A stretch of DNA of 64,000 bases from NCBI GenBank assembly GCA_023441965.1, contig JAEZNB010000012.1:124001-188000 (forward strand), read 5' to 3'. A program made the position numbers and the translations under genes. Shown here one piece after another: positions 1 through 8,749 of this stretch; positions within the stretch are counted from its first letter, which is position 1, and each line of letters opens with the position of its first letter. The stretch is from Bacillota bacterium. Lineage in GTDB: Bacteria > Bacillota > Clostridia > Lachnospirales > Lachnospiraceae. The notes under the pieces are model-generated. The model did no database searches, had not been told where the DNA came from, and saw only the letters and a program-made list of their open reading frames with translations.

Positions 1-1
1 C

Positions 2-229
2 CATGAGGACCTGGTCTACTTCTTAACGGTAGAATATAACCGGGTCGGTGCCGAGACCCACATCACTCCCCGTGAGATCATCCGCGATTTCATAGAATTG
101 ATCAACATCCTGCACCAGAATCCGCAGAAAAGCGTATCTGAGATTCTGGGTGACAATAGCTTTGAAATGGCCAAGGGAGGGCTGTCCGATGAGGACCTGC
201 ATCAGGAATTTTTAGAGTTTGAGGTCTGA
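2..229 (+). CDS. C-terminal fragment of a BrxD/DUF2791-like ATP-binding protein (5' truncated by window)
   Basis: An open frame enters from the left edge and runs 75 codons to a TGA. The tail contains YFLTVEYNRVGAETHITPRE followed by a helical segment ending in FLEFEV. I recognise this as resembling the C-terminus of the DUF2791/BREX-type ATP-binding family (BrxD-like P-loop proteins). The Walker motifs would lie outside the window, so ATPase function is inferred. The next gene starts 23 nt downstream on the same strand and encodes a large helicase, and BrxD-BrxHI pairs have this arrangement in type 2 BREX loci. Without the upstream genes I cannot tell whether this is a BREX locus, a TerB-associated cassette or a stand-alone pair. 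The reading frame is secure; the family call is moderate. Confidence 0.6.
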   Translation, partial: HEDLVYFLTVEYNRVGAETHITPREIIRDFIELINILHQNPQKSVSEILGDNSFEMAKGGLSDEDLHQEFLEFEV

Positions 230-252
230 AGTAAGAAACGGGAGGACGAATT

Positions 253-2454
253 ATGGATGTTTTTCATCGGCTTGCGCCCTTTATCCAAGAATTTATATAT
301 CAGAATAAGTGGGAAGAATTGCGAGGAAATCAGGTGGCTGCCTGTGAGGTCATCTTCGACAGTGATGACAATCTGCTCCTGTCCTCCGGGACTGCTTCCG
401 GTAAGACAGAGGCAGCCTTCCTGCCGGTACTTACCGAACTCTATCATAAGCCATCGGCGTCAGTCGGAATCATGTACATCTCTCCGCTCAAGGCCCTGAT
501 CAATGATCAGTTCAAGCGGCTGGAGCAGATGCTGTTAGATTCCAACATCCCTGTCACCAAGTGGCACGGGGATGCTTCCCTGACCCGAAAGAACAAGCTG
601 ATTAAGAATCCGGAGGGCTTACTGCAGATTACCCCCGAGTCCTTAGAAAGCCTGATCACCAATAAACGCAGTGCCTGTCTGTCCATGTTCTCGGACCTGA
701 GGTTTGTGATCATAGATGAGGTTCACTACTTCATGCGTGACGTCCGGGGCTTGCAGCTGCTCTGTGTTCTTGAGCGGCTGAAGCAGCTGACCGGCTGTAA
801 TCCCCGTCGGATCGGTCTATCCGCAACCTTGGGGGATGTGTCTCTGGCACAGGACTGGTTGAATACGGGAACCGGTAGAAGATGTGCGGCTCCCATTGTG
901 GAGGAAGGGAAAAAACGCGTCCGGCTTCATATCGAACGCTTTGTAAACTATGCCGAGGAGCGGGATTTGGTCACCAGAGACGGTAGCGGTAAGGTGGTCA
1001 ATGTTTACTCCGGCGATATGGGGGACCGTGAGCATTATGAGTACCTGTTCAAGCAAACACTGGATAAGAAAACGATTATCTTCACCAATAGCCGGGAAGA
1101 GACAGAGTTTATCATGGCCCATTTACGGGAAATCGCTTTAAAGAATAAAGCACCGGATGTTTATCGGGTCCATCACGGCAATGTCTCGGCTCTGCTGAGG
1201 GAGAATACAGAGGATGAGATGAAATCCGCAGATGAAAAGATCGTAACCGGAGCCACAGTTACCCTGGAGCTGGGGATCGACATCGGCTCCCTTGACCAGG
1301 CCGTACAGGTCGGTGCACCCCTGAATGTCTCCAGCTTCGCTCAGCGCTTGGGCAGATGTGGCAGGCGGGGACAGGTTCCACAGCTGCTCTTCACCTTTGT
1401 GGAAAGCATCAGGATTAATTCCGACGATGTTCTTGGTCCGATCAATTGGGAGTTTATCCGGACGATCGGTATCATTGAGCTTTACTTAAAGGATCATTGG
1501 ATGGAGCCGATTCCACCGCAGAAGCATGCCTATAATCTGATGTATCACCAGACGATGAGCTGCTTAAAAAGCAATGGTGAGATGTCACCGGCAGGCCTGG
1601 CTCAGGCAATTCTCTCCCTTGGTTGCTTCAAAGGCATTCCTCAGGAGGATTATAAGCTGCTGCTCTCCCACATGCTTCACCTGGACCAGCTGCAAAGGAC
1701 CGAGCATGGCGGGCTGATCATCGGAAGAGAAGGGGAAAAGATTGTCAACAGCCATAAATTCCTGACCGTTTTCCTGGCCCCGGAGTATCTGCTTGTGAAG
1801 GACGAAAACCGTACCATCGGAACCGTGGATAAGGTCTATCCGGTCGGTACCCGTTTTGCCTTGGCGGGCATAGCCTGGGAGACAGTGGATGTCAATGAGA
1901 AGGCGAAGGTTATCTTTGTTAAGAGAGTCCCGGGGATTTCGGTCGTGGACTGGAATGTGGACTTCAATGCAGAGCTCCATACCGTTCTGGTCCGTAAAAT
2001 CCGCAGCGTGCTGAAGGAGAACGATCCCTATCCTTACCTAAGCCCCCGTTGTCAGGATAGATTAACAGAGATTCAGTACATCACCCGCAACAGCGGAATA
2101 CTGGATAACCTTGTTACCCCGCTGTCTGACAGAAAGTATGCCGTCTTCCCTTGGGTGGGGACCAGACAATTGGTAACTTTGAACTATGCCTTACGGCACA
2201 GGAAGATAAAGAGTAAGCTCCCTTGGATCACCTGCGTATATCTGGAGGTGCTTTTCGATGGAACGAAGGAGGAGCTGGAGAAGATCATCCGTGACATTCT
2301 TCATAGTGACCTGAATCTATATGACCTGCCCTTGCCTGACAAGGTGCAGATTGACGGGAAGTATAACGAGTTTGTCCCTCCGGAGCTCCTTCGTAAGCAA
2401 TTCATTGAGGATTATCTTGATTTTGAGGGACTTAAGGAAGCATGCCTGCACTGA
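253..2454 (+). CDS. Superfamily 2 DEAD/DEAH-box helicase, BrxHI/Lhr-like
   Basis: A 733-residue ATP-dependent SF2 helicase. The visible motifs are in the expected order: Walker A TASGKT (about 47-52), Ia SPLKAL (77-82), Ib ITPES (126-130), DEVH box (155-158), SAT motif III (190-192) and motif VI QRLGRCGRRG (364-373). About 360 further residues follow motif VI. DEVH and this size fit Lhr-like helicases, which include BrxHI of type 2 BREX. The start is the ATG preceded by GGGAGG. It lies 23 nt behind the truncated BrxD-like gene and is probably co-transcribed with it. In BREX the BrxD/BrxHI pair belongs to the phage-defence accessory set. Whether that applies here depends on genes left of the window. 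Genes to the right (GNAT, acyltransferase) are not defence genes, so this looks like the end of the locus. Confidence 0.88.
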   Translation: MDVFHRLAPFIQEFIYQNKWEELRGNQVAACEVIFDSDDNLLLSSGTASGKTEAAFLPVLTELYHKPSASVGIMYISPLKALINDQFKRLEQMLLDSNIPVTKWHGDASLTRKNKLIKNPEGLLQITPESLESLITNKRSACLSMFSDLRFVIIDEVHYFMRDVRGLQLLCVLERLKQLTGCNPRRIGLSATLGDVSLAQDWLNTGTGRRCAAPIVEEGKKRVRLHIERFVNYAEERDLVTRDGSGKVVNVYSGDMGDREHYEYLFKQTLDKKTIIFTNSREETEFIMAHLREIALKNKAPDVYRVHHGNVSALLRENTEDEMKSADEKIVTGATVTLELGIDIGSLDQAVQVGAPLNVSSFAQRLGRCGRRGQVPQLLFTFVESIRINSDDVLGPINWEFIRTIGIIELYLKDHWMEPIPPQKHAYNLMYHQTMSCLKSNGEMSPAGLAQAILSLGCFKGIPQEDYKLLLSHMLHLDQLQRTEHGGLIIGREGEKIVNSHKFLTVFLAPEYLLVKDENRTIGTVDKVYPVGTRFALAGIAWETVDVNEKAKVIFVKRVPGISVVDWNVDFNAELHTVLVRKIRSVLKENDPYPYLSPRCQDRLTEIQYITRNSGILDNLVTPLSDRKYAVFPWVGTRQLVTLNYALRHRKIKSKLPWITCVYLEVLFDGTKEELEKIIRDILHSDLNLYDLPLPDKVQIDGKYNEFVPPELLRKQFIEDYLDFEGLKEACLH

Positions 2455-2509
2455 AGTGCTACGCATATCATAAATACAAATCAAGTTCTACCAAAGAGAG
2501 GATGATATT

Positions 2510-3487
2510 ATGCGTTATGAATTTAACTTTTATCGAGATGAGGATTTTAATGAAGTCGAAGCCTTAATCCTTGCCTCATATCAATGGGAATACCCTGTCT
2601 GGGGTCTGGCCAGACATGAGTTCGTCCGGGGACTGCATCCGGCCCATACCGGCTACTATCGTGCCTGGCAGCATACGGTTGCTGTCTACAGAGAGAAGGG
2701 TAAGGTGGTGGCCTGTGTCATCAATGAAGGGAATTATAACGGAGAAGCGTTCTTCCTCTTTGACTCCAAGGAACGGGGCGAAGACAGAGAGCTTCTGGCG
2801 GAGATGATAAAGTTTGCCAAGACCCACGCTAATTCTGTGAAGGAAGATAGAAGGACGAAAAGCTTAAATCTCTATGTTCCTACCTGGAACAGCGTCCTGA
2901 AGGAAATGGTTCTGCAGTCAGGCTTTCAGGAAATGGACTGGGCTGAGGAGCTCTATATCCTACCCTTTGAGAACAAGCCCTTTGAAGTAAAGCTTCCCGA
3001 AGGCTACAGCTTTGCGGATGGCCATACGGTTCCGGACTTCTATCTTTCCAACACCCATCGCTTCTCCTTTGGCTACGGTAAGGAGTCCCATGCCTGTGAG
3101 CATGGAGAGCAGGCCTTCCATGATTTACGGAAGATGCAGCATTATAATAAGAATCTGGATATCTGTGTTCTGGATCCGCAGAAGAGACCCGTTGCCATGG
3201 CCATTCTTTGGTATGATGAGCGGATGCCCTATTGCGAGCTTGAACCTCTGGCTGTCGTCTGGTGGGAAAGAAGGAAGGGAATCGCAACCGCTATTCTGCA
3301 TGAGGCTGCCAACAGAATTCTAGCCATGTACCCGACATGCGGCGGCATGCTAGGCGGAAATCAGCCCTTTTACGGTAGAATCGGCTATGAGAAGAAGGCG
3401 ACTGTTCCTGTTTATCACTGGGAACTGGAGGTCTTTATCTCCTGGGAGAAGGAATCCTATGATAAGGATTATGCCAAGGAAGTATAA
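2510..3487 (+). CDS. GNAT family N-acetyltransferase
   Basis: A 325-residue protein. The C-terminal half has the GNAT signature: ELEPLAVVWWERRKGIATAI (acetyl-CoA binding R/Q-x-x-G-x-G/A loop as RRKGIAT), then GGNQPFYGRIGYE, the usual late strand in which Tyr follows a Gly-rich turn. The N-terminal half (MRYEFNFYRDEDFNEVEALI) also reads like a GNAT beta-alpha start, so this may be a tandem two-domain GNAT with a degenerate first lobe. The start ATG follows AGAGAGG with suitable spacing. It lies 55 nt behind the helicase on the same strand, but nothing ties it to nucleic-acid metabolism. The substrate is unknown. Confidence 0.85.
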   Translation: MRYEFNFYRDEDFNEVEALILASYQWEYPVWGLARHEFVRGLHPAHTGYYRAWQHTVAVYREKGKVVACVINEGNYNGEAFFLFDSKERGEDRELLAEMIKFAKTHANSVKEDRRTKSLNLYVPTWNSVLKEMVLQSGFQEMDWAEELYILPFENKPFEVKLPEGYSFADGHTVPDFYLSNTHRFSFGYGKESHACEHGEQAFHDLRKMQHYNKNLDICVLDPQKRPVAMAILWYDERMPYCELEPLAVVWWERRKGIATAILHEAANRILAMYPTCGGMLGGNQPFYGRIGYEKKATVPVYHWELEVFISWEKESYDKDYAKEV

Positions 3488-3587
3488 GAACACAAGTACC
3501 AATAAGGAAATCCATTGAATTTACTGTGTGAAAAGATAACCTTTGCATATAGTATTATTAGACACAGAAGTATATGGGAGAAAAGTC

Positions 3588-4364
3588 ATGCATCTTTTTA
3601 ATGCCAGTTCAATGTTTAATGAGGAAGGCTTCAAAGAAATTCTAACTGTCGTAGGGAATAAGGAAGAATTAAAAAACAGACTGATTGGGGTAAAGAAGGC
3701 CCTCTTAGCGGATTATCACTTTAAGGCTTATCATGTACCTGTGGATTTCACTACAAATTCTTATATCATTGCTACGAATCATCTGACAGATTCCGATGCG
3801 CCTTTGATTATAAGCCTGTATTATGACCTGATGTATCCGCATAAAACCGAATATCCGGTGCTTTTTGTTTTTGCCAAGGAGAATTGCTTCAACGGAGTCT
3901 CCATCCCGGTCGGACTAAGGCCTGTATTGGAGCTTGAAAAAATTACTATGGTCGACCGCACAAAGGCCGGTGGAGCTATGGCAGCCATCAAAGCAGCAGA
4001 GCGATGGTTTAAGGAAGGCGAACAGCCAAAGCACTTTTTGATCTTCCCCCAGGGAACCATCTATGACATTAACAGGGATCTCGTAGAGGATATTGAACGG
4101 GGAGCCTTCTGGCTGGCCAAGCTGCTTGGTATTCCCGTTTTACCTGCATTTCTTGAGCAGGCTGTGGAAGGAGCAGATAACCGCCTTGTATTTTGTGAGC
4201 CCATCCATATCCCAAAGGATTGCCGAGATCTCGATGTTTATAAAAAGCTATGGCTGGATCGGGTCATTGCTGCCCAGAATGAATTAGAGGTACTGACCGG
4301 GATTCCGGCAAGAGAAGTCATACTGGACGAAGAGCATCAAACAAGGAAGAGATTTAAAGGCTGA
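3588..4364 (+). CDS. PlsC-like 1-acylglycerol-phosphate acyltransferase family protein
   Basis: A 258-residue protein with the two signature blocks of glycerolipid acyltransferases. NHLTDSD (64-70) is the NHx4D catalytic box, and FPQGT (153-157) replaces the usual FPEGT with Gln for Glu. A frame extension to a TTG at 3543 exists. I prefer ATG 3588 because GGGAG lies 7 nt before it and the alignable part begins there. There is no clear transmembrane helix, unlike many PlsC proteins, so it may be a peripheral membrane enzyme acylating a lysophospholipid or another membrane-lipid acceptor. The Glu-to-Gln change in block III may alter acceptor binding. The gene stands alone between GNAT and propeller genes. 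Confidence 0.8.
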   Translation: MHLFNASSMFNEEGFKEILTVVGNKEELKNRLIGVKKALLADYHFKAYHVPVDFTTNSYIIATNHLTDSDAPLIISLYYDLMYPHKTEYPVLFVFAKENCFNGVSIPVGLRPVLELEKITMVDRTKAGGAMAAIKAAERWFKEGEQPKHFLIFPQGTIYDINRDLVEDIERGAFWLAKLLGIPVLPAFLEQAVEGADNRLVFCEPIHIPKDCRDLDVYKKLWLDRVIAAQNELEVLTGIPAREVILDEEHQTRKRFKG

Positions 4365-4458
4365 TGCATTTGCTTGATGCAGACTGACATGAACTGCTCG
4401 GATACGATCAAAAAGCTGTTATTCAGAATTGTCATATTATTAAGGGGGGCGTTATATA

Positions 4459-6075
4459 GTGATGAAGAGAAAGAGACTACGGTACAAGGGTCTCCTAGGG
4501 GGGATTGCTGCTGTCCTTATCATGGGGGCGGCCCTTACTTTTGCTCTCCTTTTCAATAGCCATCCTTCTGAGCAGGCAGTGACTGCTCTCACTGTTACCA
4601 CGGAGCATATCTTCTATCTGAAGGACAGTTCGATCTATCATACCTATCCGGATCAGCTCCGGCCCCAAGTTCTTGTATCTGATTTTGCTCCGGGACAAGG
4701 CCTCCTCGCTCCGATCTTCTTAAGTGGTGACGGAAAGCGGCTTTTTTATCCCCTGGGTGACAAAGACAAGGCTGACCTTTATATCTATTCTTTCGAAGAA
4801 GAGCAGGAAGTGCACCATAAGCTTGCTTCTAAGGCTTCTCTCTTCACGACCAACAATGATTCCAGTAAGATGTATTATCAATCCGGCAATGACCTATATG
4901 CCGGGAATATGGATCAATTTGAGCTGATCGCCACAAAGGTTACCCACTATTTTGCCACCGATGAAGGGGACCGGATCCTCTATCTTACGACCGATCAAGC
5001 CCTCTATTATAAGGCATGGGGCCAGGAAGCCAGGATGCTGGATGAGGAGCTTGCTTTACGATATGTCTCCTTTGACCTGAATACGATCTATTATCGCAAG
5101 GAAGGAACCCTGTATCTGATCAAGGACTGTAATCGCATTCATGAGATATATACTGCAGAATTCCCTAGGGATATTCCAAGGCTTTCTTGCGTCTATGAGA
5201 ATGGGGATTGCTATTTTACCGATTACCCTGCCCTATATTTCTATTCCCATTCTGAAGGAGTCACGAAGCTAATCTGTAAGAATGTGTCCACTATAAGTTA
5301 TGCCCTGGACAACTCCCGCTTGTATCCACATCTGATTTCCTATGCCGGCAGCAACGACCCCATCATCCAATATAATGACAAAAACGGGGATGGCTTCCTC
5401 TGCAGAGGTGCTGATATACTGAAGAAAATCACCGGTGCCTATATTAACGCTACCATTCAGCAGGACGGCAAGGCTTTATACTATGTAGCCACACCGGAGG
5501 CTTTGGCAGATGCAGGTGATCTGTATCATGTGGCAATTGACGGCTCCTTTGTCTCTGAAAGTAAGCTCTGTGCTTCCGGTGTTTCTGTCTACGGCAAATA
5601 TTATATGGGAGATACCTTTGTATATTTTAAGAATGTGGATTACAATGTGGCAGATATGTATATTGATGAGAAGATAATTGACAGTAAGGTTTATACCTGG
5701 GCCTTTTCATGGATCGACCAGCTAACGGCCCCAAACACCTTCCTTTATCTGAAGAACACCAGAGATTACTATAATAGCAAGGTGGAATCCTATTATACCA
5801 TGGATACCCTGATGCTCTATCAGGAGGGGGTAACCACGGAAATTTCAGATAATGTAACAGACTATATCCTCATAGAAGATGAAATTATATACTTAAGCGT
5901 TGATGATCCGGATTCTGACCAGGGTACTCTGCACCTATACAGAATGAATGGGGAAGACCTTGTTATTGATACCGGGGTAAATGCCCTCATCCGTCCCTGT
6001 TCATTCCGCGATTACAACAGAGCAATCGATCCCGCTTACACGGAATACTACCTATACTATGGGGATTATGAATAA
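4459..6075 (+). CDS. Membrane-anchored beta-propeller protein (DUF5050-like)
   Basis: About 538 residues. A short basic N-terminus (KRKRLRYKG) is followed by one hydrophobic segment (LLGGIAAVLIMGAALTFALL) and a long extracellular part. The outer part is made of repeated strands of the type YLKDSSIYHTY, RILYLTTDQALYY, LYLIKDCNRI and FLYLKNTRDYY, spaced about 40-50 residues apart. That pattern is a beta-propeller of the DUF5050/TolB kind. GTG 4459 and ATG 4462 are adjacent possible starts behind a GGGGGG run; GTG has the better spacing. It is paralogous to the next gene, which lacks the basic start but carries a zinc ribbon. The role is unknown; it looks like a surface sensor or binding scaffold. 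Confidence 0.75.
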   Translation: MMKRKRLRYKGLLGGIAAVLIMGAALTFALLFNSHPSEQAVTALTVTTEHIFYLKDSSIYHTYPDQLRPQVLVSDFAPGQGLLAPIFLSGDGKRLFYPLGDKDKADLYIYSFEEEQEVHHKLASKASLFTTNNDSSKMYYQSGNDLYAGNMDQFELIATKVTHYFATDEGDRILYLTTDQALYYKAWGQEARMLDEELALRYVSFDLNTIYYRKEGTLYLIKDCNRIHEIYTAEFPRDIPRLSCVYENGDCYFTDYPALYFYSHSEGVTKLICKNVSTISYALDNSRLYPHLISYAGSNDPIIQYNDKNGDGFLCRGADILKKITGAYINATIQQDGKALYYVATPEALADAGDLYHVAIDGSFVSESKLCASGVSVYGKYYMGDTFVYFKNVDYNVADMYIDEKIIDSKVYTWAFSWIDQLTAPNTFLYLKNTRDYYNSKVESYYTMDTLMLYQEGVTTEISDNVTDYILIEDEIIYLSVDDPDSDQGTLHLYRMNGEDLVIDTGVNALIRPCSFRDYNRAIDPAYTEYYLYYGDYE

Positions 6076-6130
6076 TACGCTTTAGGATATCTGATATTCA
6101 TCAATCGGTAAGGATAAAGAGGTGGGAATG

Positions 6131-8167
6131 ATGATCTGCAAGCATTGTAATTCTGATATAGAGGATGAGTTGGGCCTATGTCCTAATTGCGGTATGGAAC
6201 CGACCAACTGGCAGCTAAACCATAAGAAAACCATGTTTCTGTACTTTGCTCTTTCAGGAGCAGTGCTGCTCATGGGAATAGCTGCCTTTTTCCTGCTTTG
6301 GACCAAGGGGGAGGATTCCCTCCATAGTATCAAGAAAATTCCGCTTGATGATAGTAATCTCTATGTCACCCCTCCCTTGGAGACCATAGCAGCCCCCTCC
6401 CCCACTGCAGCGCTCTCTGAAGATTTTATATTTACGACGGTTCCTTCCAGACCCCTACCGAACCTCTTCTATGTGAAGGATAATAATGTATATCATGTAT
6501 CGGGTGAGATCATTAAACCCTCTAATATCACCACCTATCCTTTTTCTTGGCATCATCTGTTCCTAATGAAGGTAAGTGAGGATGGCAGTGGCTTATTATA
6601 TACGGAGAATGCCGATCCCTCCAAGGAGCATTATTATGCCGATCTTAATTACAGTGACCTGACAGCCGAAAGGATCCGGCATCTGAAGATAGACTCCGGC
6701 GTGAACAGTTTTACCATGAATCAGGATGGCTCCCTGATTTACTATCTAAAAAACAATGAGCTATATGTCAATGATCTGCAGGAAAGCAGGAAACTTGCAG
6801 ATAAGGTGAATGAATTCTATATCAATAAGATGGGGGATAAGGTTCTTTACCGTACCTCGGACCAGAAGCTCTATCTATACTCTGCAAATGATAAAGTCCG
6901 GCTGCTGGATTCAGAGATATACCTAAAATATGCCTCAGAGGATTTGAAGCTGATTTACTATTTCAAGAATGATTCCCTCTACCTCTTAAAGGATTATCAG
7001 AACCTGCTCCTGATTGATTCCGGGCTCAGGGTAACTTCTGATACCATCGTCAGCATATATGAGGATGGCTCGGTCTACTATCTGAAGCCCAGGCAGCTGA
7101 CAGCAGCTGATTATGTGACGGATGACCTGGCTGATGCTGATGCCGGCCTTATGGAAGTAAGTAGATCAGCTCATCCGGATGAGAAAAGCTATACCGAGGC
7201 CAGGCTGAACTATCAGGAGAAAGTAAATCGAGACAAAATCAGAGAAGCCCTTAAGAACTCGGATTACAGGGGGACAGAAGTCAACAGCTTATACTATTAC
7301 TCTGAAGGTGCATCCACCCTGATCAGTGATCTGTGCATGAAGGCATGGAGATACTCGGAGGAGCAGTCCCTTCATTATCACTATCGTGGAAGTGATCAGC
7401 CCATACTGGCCTATCAGCAGCTCAAGCCTGACCAGATGAAGCTTTCTGAAGCTGCAAGCTATGAGGCTATTATGGACTTTATTTCAAGCTCCGGCCCCTC
7501 CCGTATGGAGCACTATATCTGCAGGGGTGAACAGGTCCTTGGGAAATTTGTGGAAGGTGAGATCTATCATCTGATCTATCACATCAGTCATCAGAAGATA
7601 TACTATCTGATGAACTACTTTCCTCATAGCTCCCGCGGAGATCTCTATTCAGTTGCCATTGATGGTCCTCAGGTCAGAGAAGGGGGGCTCTATGAAGAGA
7701 AGGTTATCATGTATGACCCTTCCTGCTATGCAATCGGATCTCATGTTGTCTATCTGAAGAACGGAAGTAATAAAGCAGAGGATTTTATTTTATATGTTGA
7801 CCATACGGAGATCGACCAAAAGGTGACCGGCTGGACCCATAAGATTAAGAATTCCGATGCCTTTCTTTATCTGCGCGATTTCGACGACCATAAGGGCAGG
7901 GGAATATACACCAATACCCTGCATCTGTATAAGGATGGGAAGTCAATCATCCTCTCAGAAAATGTTACCAGCTTTTCTATCATTGATGAGGATACCATCG
8001 CTTATACTACCGGGGACGATGATCGAACCATCCGGCTCTTCCTTTATGATGGATCAGACACAAGGTTGCTGATTGATACCTACAGTGCCGCTTCCTCTTT
8101 TGAATCAAATCTGCTGAGTCCATTAGAGGATTTCTATTACAGCTATCAGAGAAAAACTGTCGAGTAA
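6131..8167 (+). CDS. Zinc-ribbon, single-pass membrane beta-propeller protein (DUF5050-like)
   Basis: 678 residues. The cytoplasmic N-terminus is a zinc ribbon (CKHC...CPNC within the first 20 residues), followed by a transmembrane helix (FLYFALSGAVLLMGIAAFF) and a proline-rich linker. The large outer domain contains repeats such as FYVKDNNVYHV, KVLYRTSDQKLYLY, LIYYFKNDSLYLLKD and DAFLYLRDF. Many blocks align with the preceding protein, so the two are a tandem duplication, this copy having gained the zinc ribbon and roughly 140 extra residues. ATG 6131 is chosen because GAGGTGG lies 6 nt upstream; an in-frame GTG at 6122 lies inside that site. The function is unknown. The architecture suggests a membrane-spanning receptor-like protein. 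Confidence 0.78.
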   Translation: MICKHCNSDIEDELGLCPNCGMEPTNWQLNHKKTMFLYFALSGAVLLMGIAAFFLLWTKGEDSLHSIKKIPLDDSNLYVTPPLETIAAPSPTAALSEDFIFTTVPSRPLPNLFYVKDNNVYHVSGEIIKPSNITTYPFSWHHLFLMKVSEDGSGLLYTENADPSKEHYYADLNYSDLTAERIRHLKIDSGVNSFTMNQDGSLIYYLKNNELYVNDLQESRKLADKVNEFYINKMGDKVLYRTSDQKLYLYSANDKVRLLDSEIYLKYASEDLKLIYYFKNDSLYLLKDYQNLLLIDSGLRVTSDTIVSIYEDGSVYYLKPRQLTAADYVTDDLADADAGLMEVSRSAHPDEKSYTEARLNYQEKVNRDKIREALKNSDYRGTEVNSLYYYSEGASTLISDLCMKAWRYSEEQSLHYHYRGSDQPILAYQQLKPDQMKLSEAASYEAIMDFISSSGPSRMEHYICRGEQVLGKFVEGEIYHLIYHISHQKIYYLMNYFPHSSRGDLYSVAIDGPQVREGGLYEEKVIMYDPSCYAIGSHVVYLKNGSNKAEDFILYVDHTEIDQKVTGWTHKIKNSDAFLYLRDFDDHKGRGIYTNTLHLYKDGKSIILSENVTSFSIIDEDTIAYTTGDDDRTIRLFLYDGSDTRLLIDTYSAASSFESNLLSPLEDFYYSYQRKTVE

Positions 8168-8220
8168 TCCTATTTTTCATCTGGATTTTTATAGCTGACT
8201 ATGATATAATTGCACTACAC

Positions 8221-8294
8221 GGAGTCATAGCTCAGCTGGGACGAGCGTTCGCCTGACGCGCGAAAGGCCATGGGTTCGAGCCCCATTGACTCTA
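8221..8294 (+). tRNA. tRNA-Val (anticodon GAC)
   Basis: A full cloverleaf can be drawn. The acceptor stem is GGAGTCA/TGACTCT with a terminal G-U pair, the D stem GCTC/GAGC, and the anticodon stem TTCGC/GCGAA with loop CTGACGC. The variable loop is AGGCC, and the T arm is ATGGG-TTCGAGC-CCCAT. The anticodon at 34-36 is GAC, decoding GUC and GUU. CCA is not encoded. G37 and C38 are unusual for a valine tRNA, which normally has A37. A TATAAT box at 8205-8210 is suitably placed for its promoter, and a terminator follows at 8309. Confidence 0.93.
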
Positions 8295-8308
8295 CTGAAT
8301 ATTTGATG

Positions 8309-8349
8309 ATAGCTAAGCATGGATTATCTCCTGGCTTAGCTATTTTTTT
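8309..8349 (+). terminator. Rho-independent terminator of tRNA-Val
   Basis: A perfect 10-bp inverted repeat (ATAGCTAAGC at 8309-8318, GCTTAGCTAT at 8334-8343) is followed directly by seven T residues. It lies 15 nt after the tRNA. Confidence 0.9.
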
Positions 8350-8416
8350 GATTGAAATATACCCAAACAGGCGATGCACCTGTTATTTTTACGAATGGAA
8401 GCAAATAGATTAACGC

Positions 8417-8448
8417 AAGAATGACGCATGTTATCATGCGTCATTCTT
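8417..8448. repeat. 14-bp perfect hairpin
   Basis: AAGAATGACGCATG pairs perfectly with CATGCGTCATTCTT across a TTAT loop. There is no T-run on either side, so it is not a canonical terminator. It is one of several stems in the 8295-8806 spacer. It could be part of a small RNA or a bidirectional transcription barrier. Confidence 0.7.
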
Positions 8449-8520
8449 TATCCCCATACACCTGTTGCTATATCCACTATAGCAAATGCATTATGAAAGT
8501 GTCACGATTACGTCTTCCTT

Positions 8521-8569
8521 CACCTTGTTCCAAGGTGCGGAATGGTTGGAGGAAATGATTCCTCCTTTT
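8521..8569 (+). repeat. Two adjacent short hairpins, the second terminator-like
   Basis: CACCTTG/CAAGGTG with a TTC loop (8521-8537) is followed by GGAGGAA/TTCCTCC with an ATGA loop (8548-8565) and then TTTT. The second stem-loop with its T-run resembles a rho-independent terminator on the plus strand. A 64-codon open frame overlaps this region, but it has no ribosome-binding site and is made largely of these palindromes. Confidence 0.5.
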
Positions 8570-8648
8570 CAGGACCTTTGGCTTAGCCTTCTCATTGATT
8601 CGCTCTTGACTTCAACGTCAATAACATTATATGCCCTCATCAGAATAA

Positions 8649-8704
8649 AAACCATGTCGTTTTTGGAAAATTTCAAATAAAATTTTCCAAAAACGACATG
8701 GTTT
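8649..8704. repeat. 25-bp perfect inverted repeat
   Basis: Arms 8649-8673 and 8680-8704 are perfectly complementary over 25 bp with a 6-nt loop (CAAATA). The arm begins AAACCATGTCGT and ends GGAAAATTT. It is much longer than a typical terminator and lacks a T-run outside the stem. It may be a processed double-stranded RNA element, a miniature mobile element or a regulatory cruciform. It lies about 100 bp before the secreted-peptide gene. Confidence 0.75.
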
Positions 8705-8749
8705 ATCTTAAATCCTCATAATATAATGAGATTGTCTTTAAATTAACTT

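Noticed and set aside
8486..8680. 64-codon open frame on the plus strand in the palindrome cluster
   Set aside because: No ribosome-binding site, unusual composition, and its sequence is made of hairpins, including half of the 25-bp repeat.
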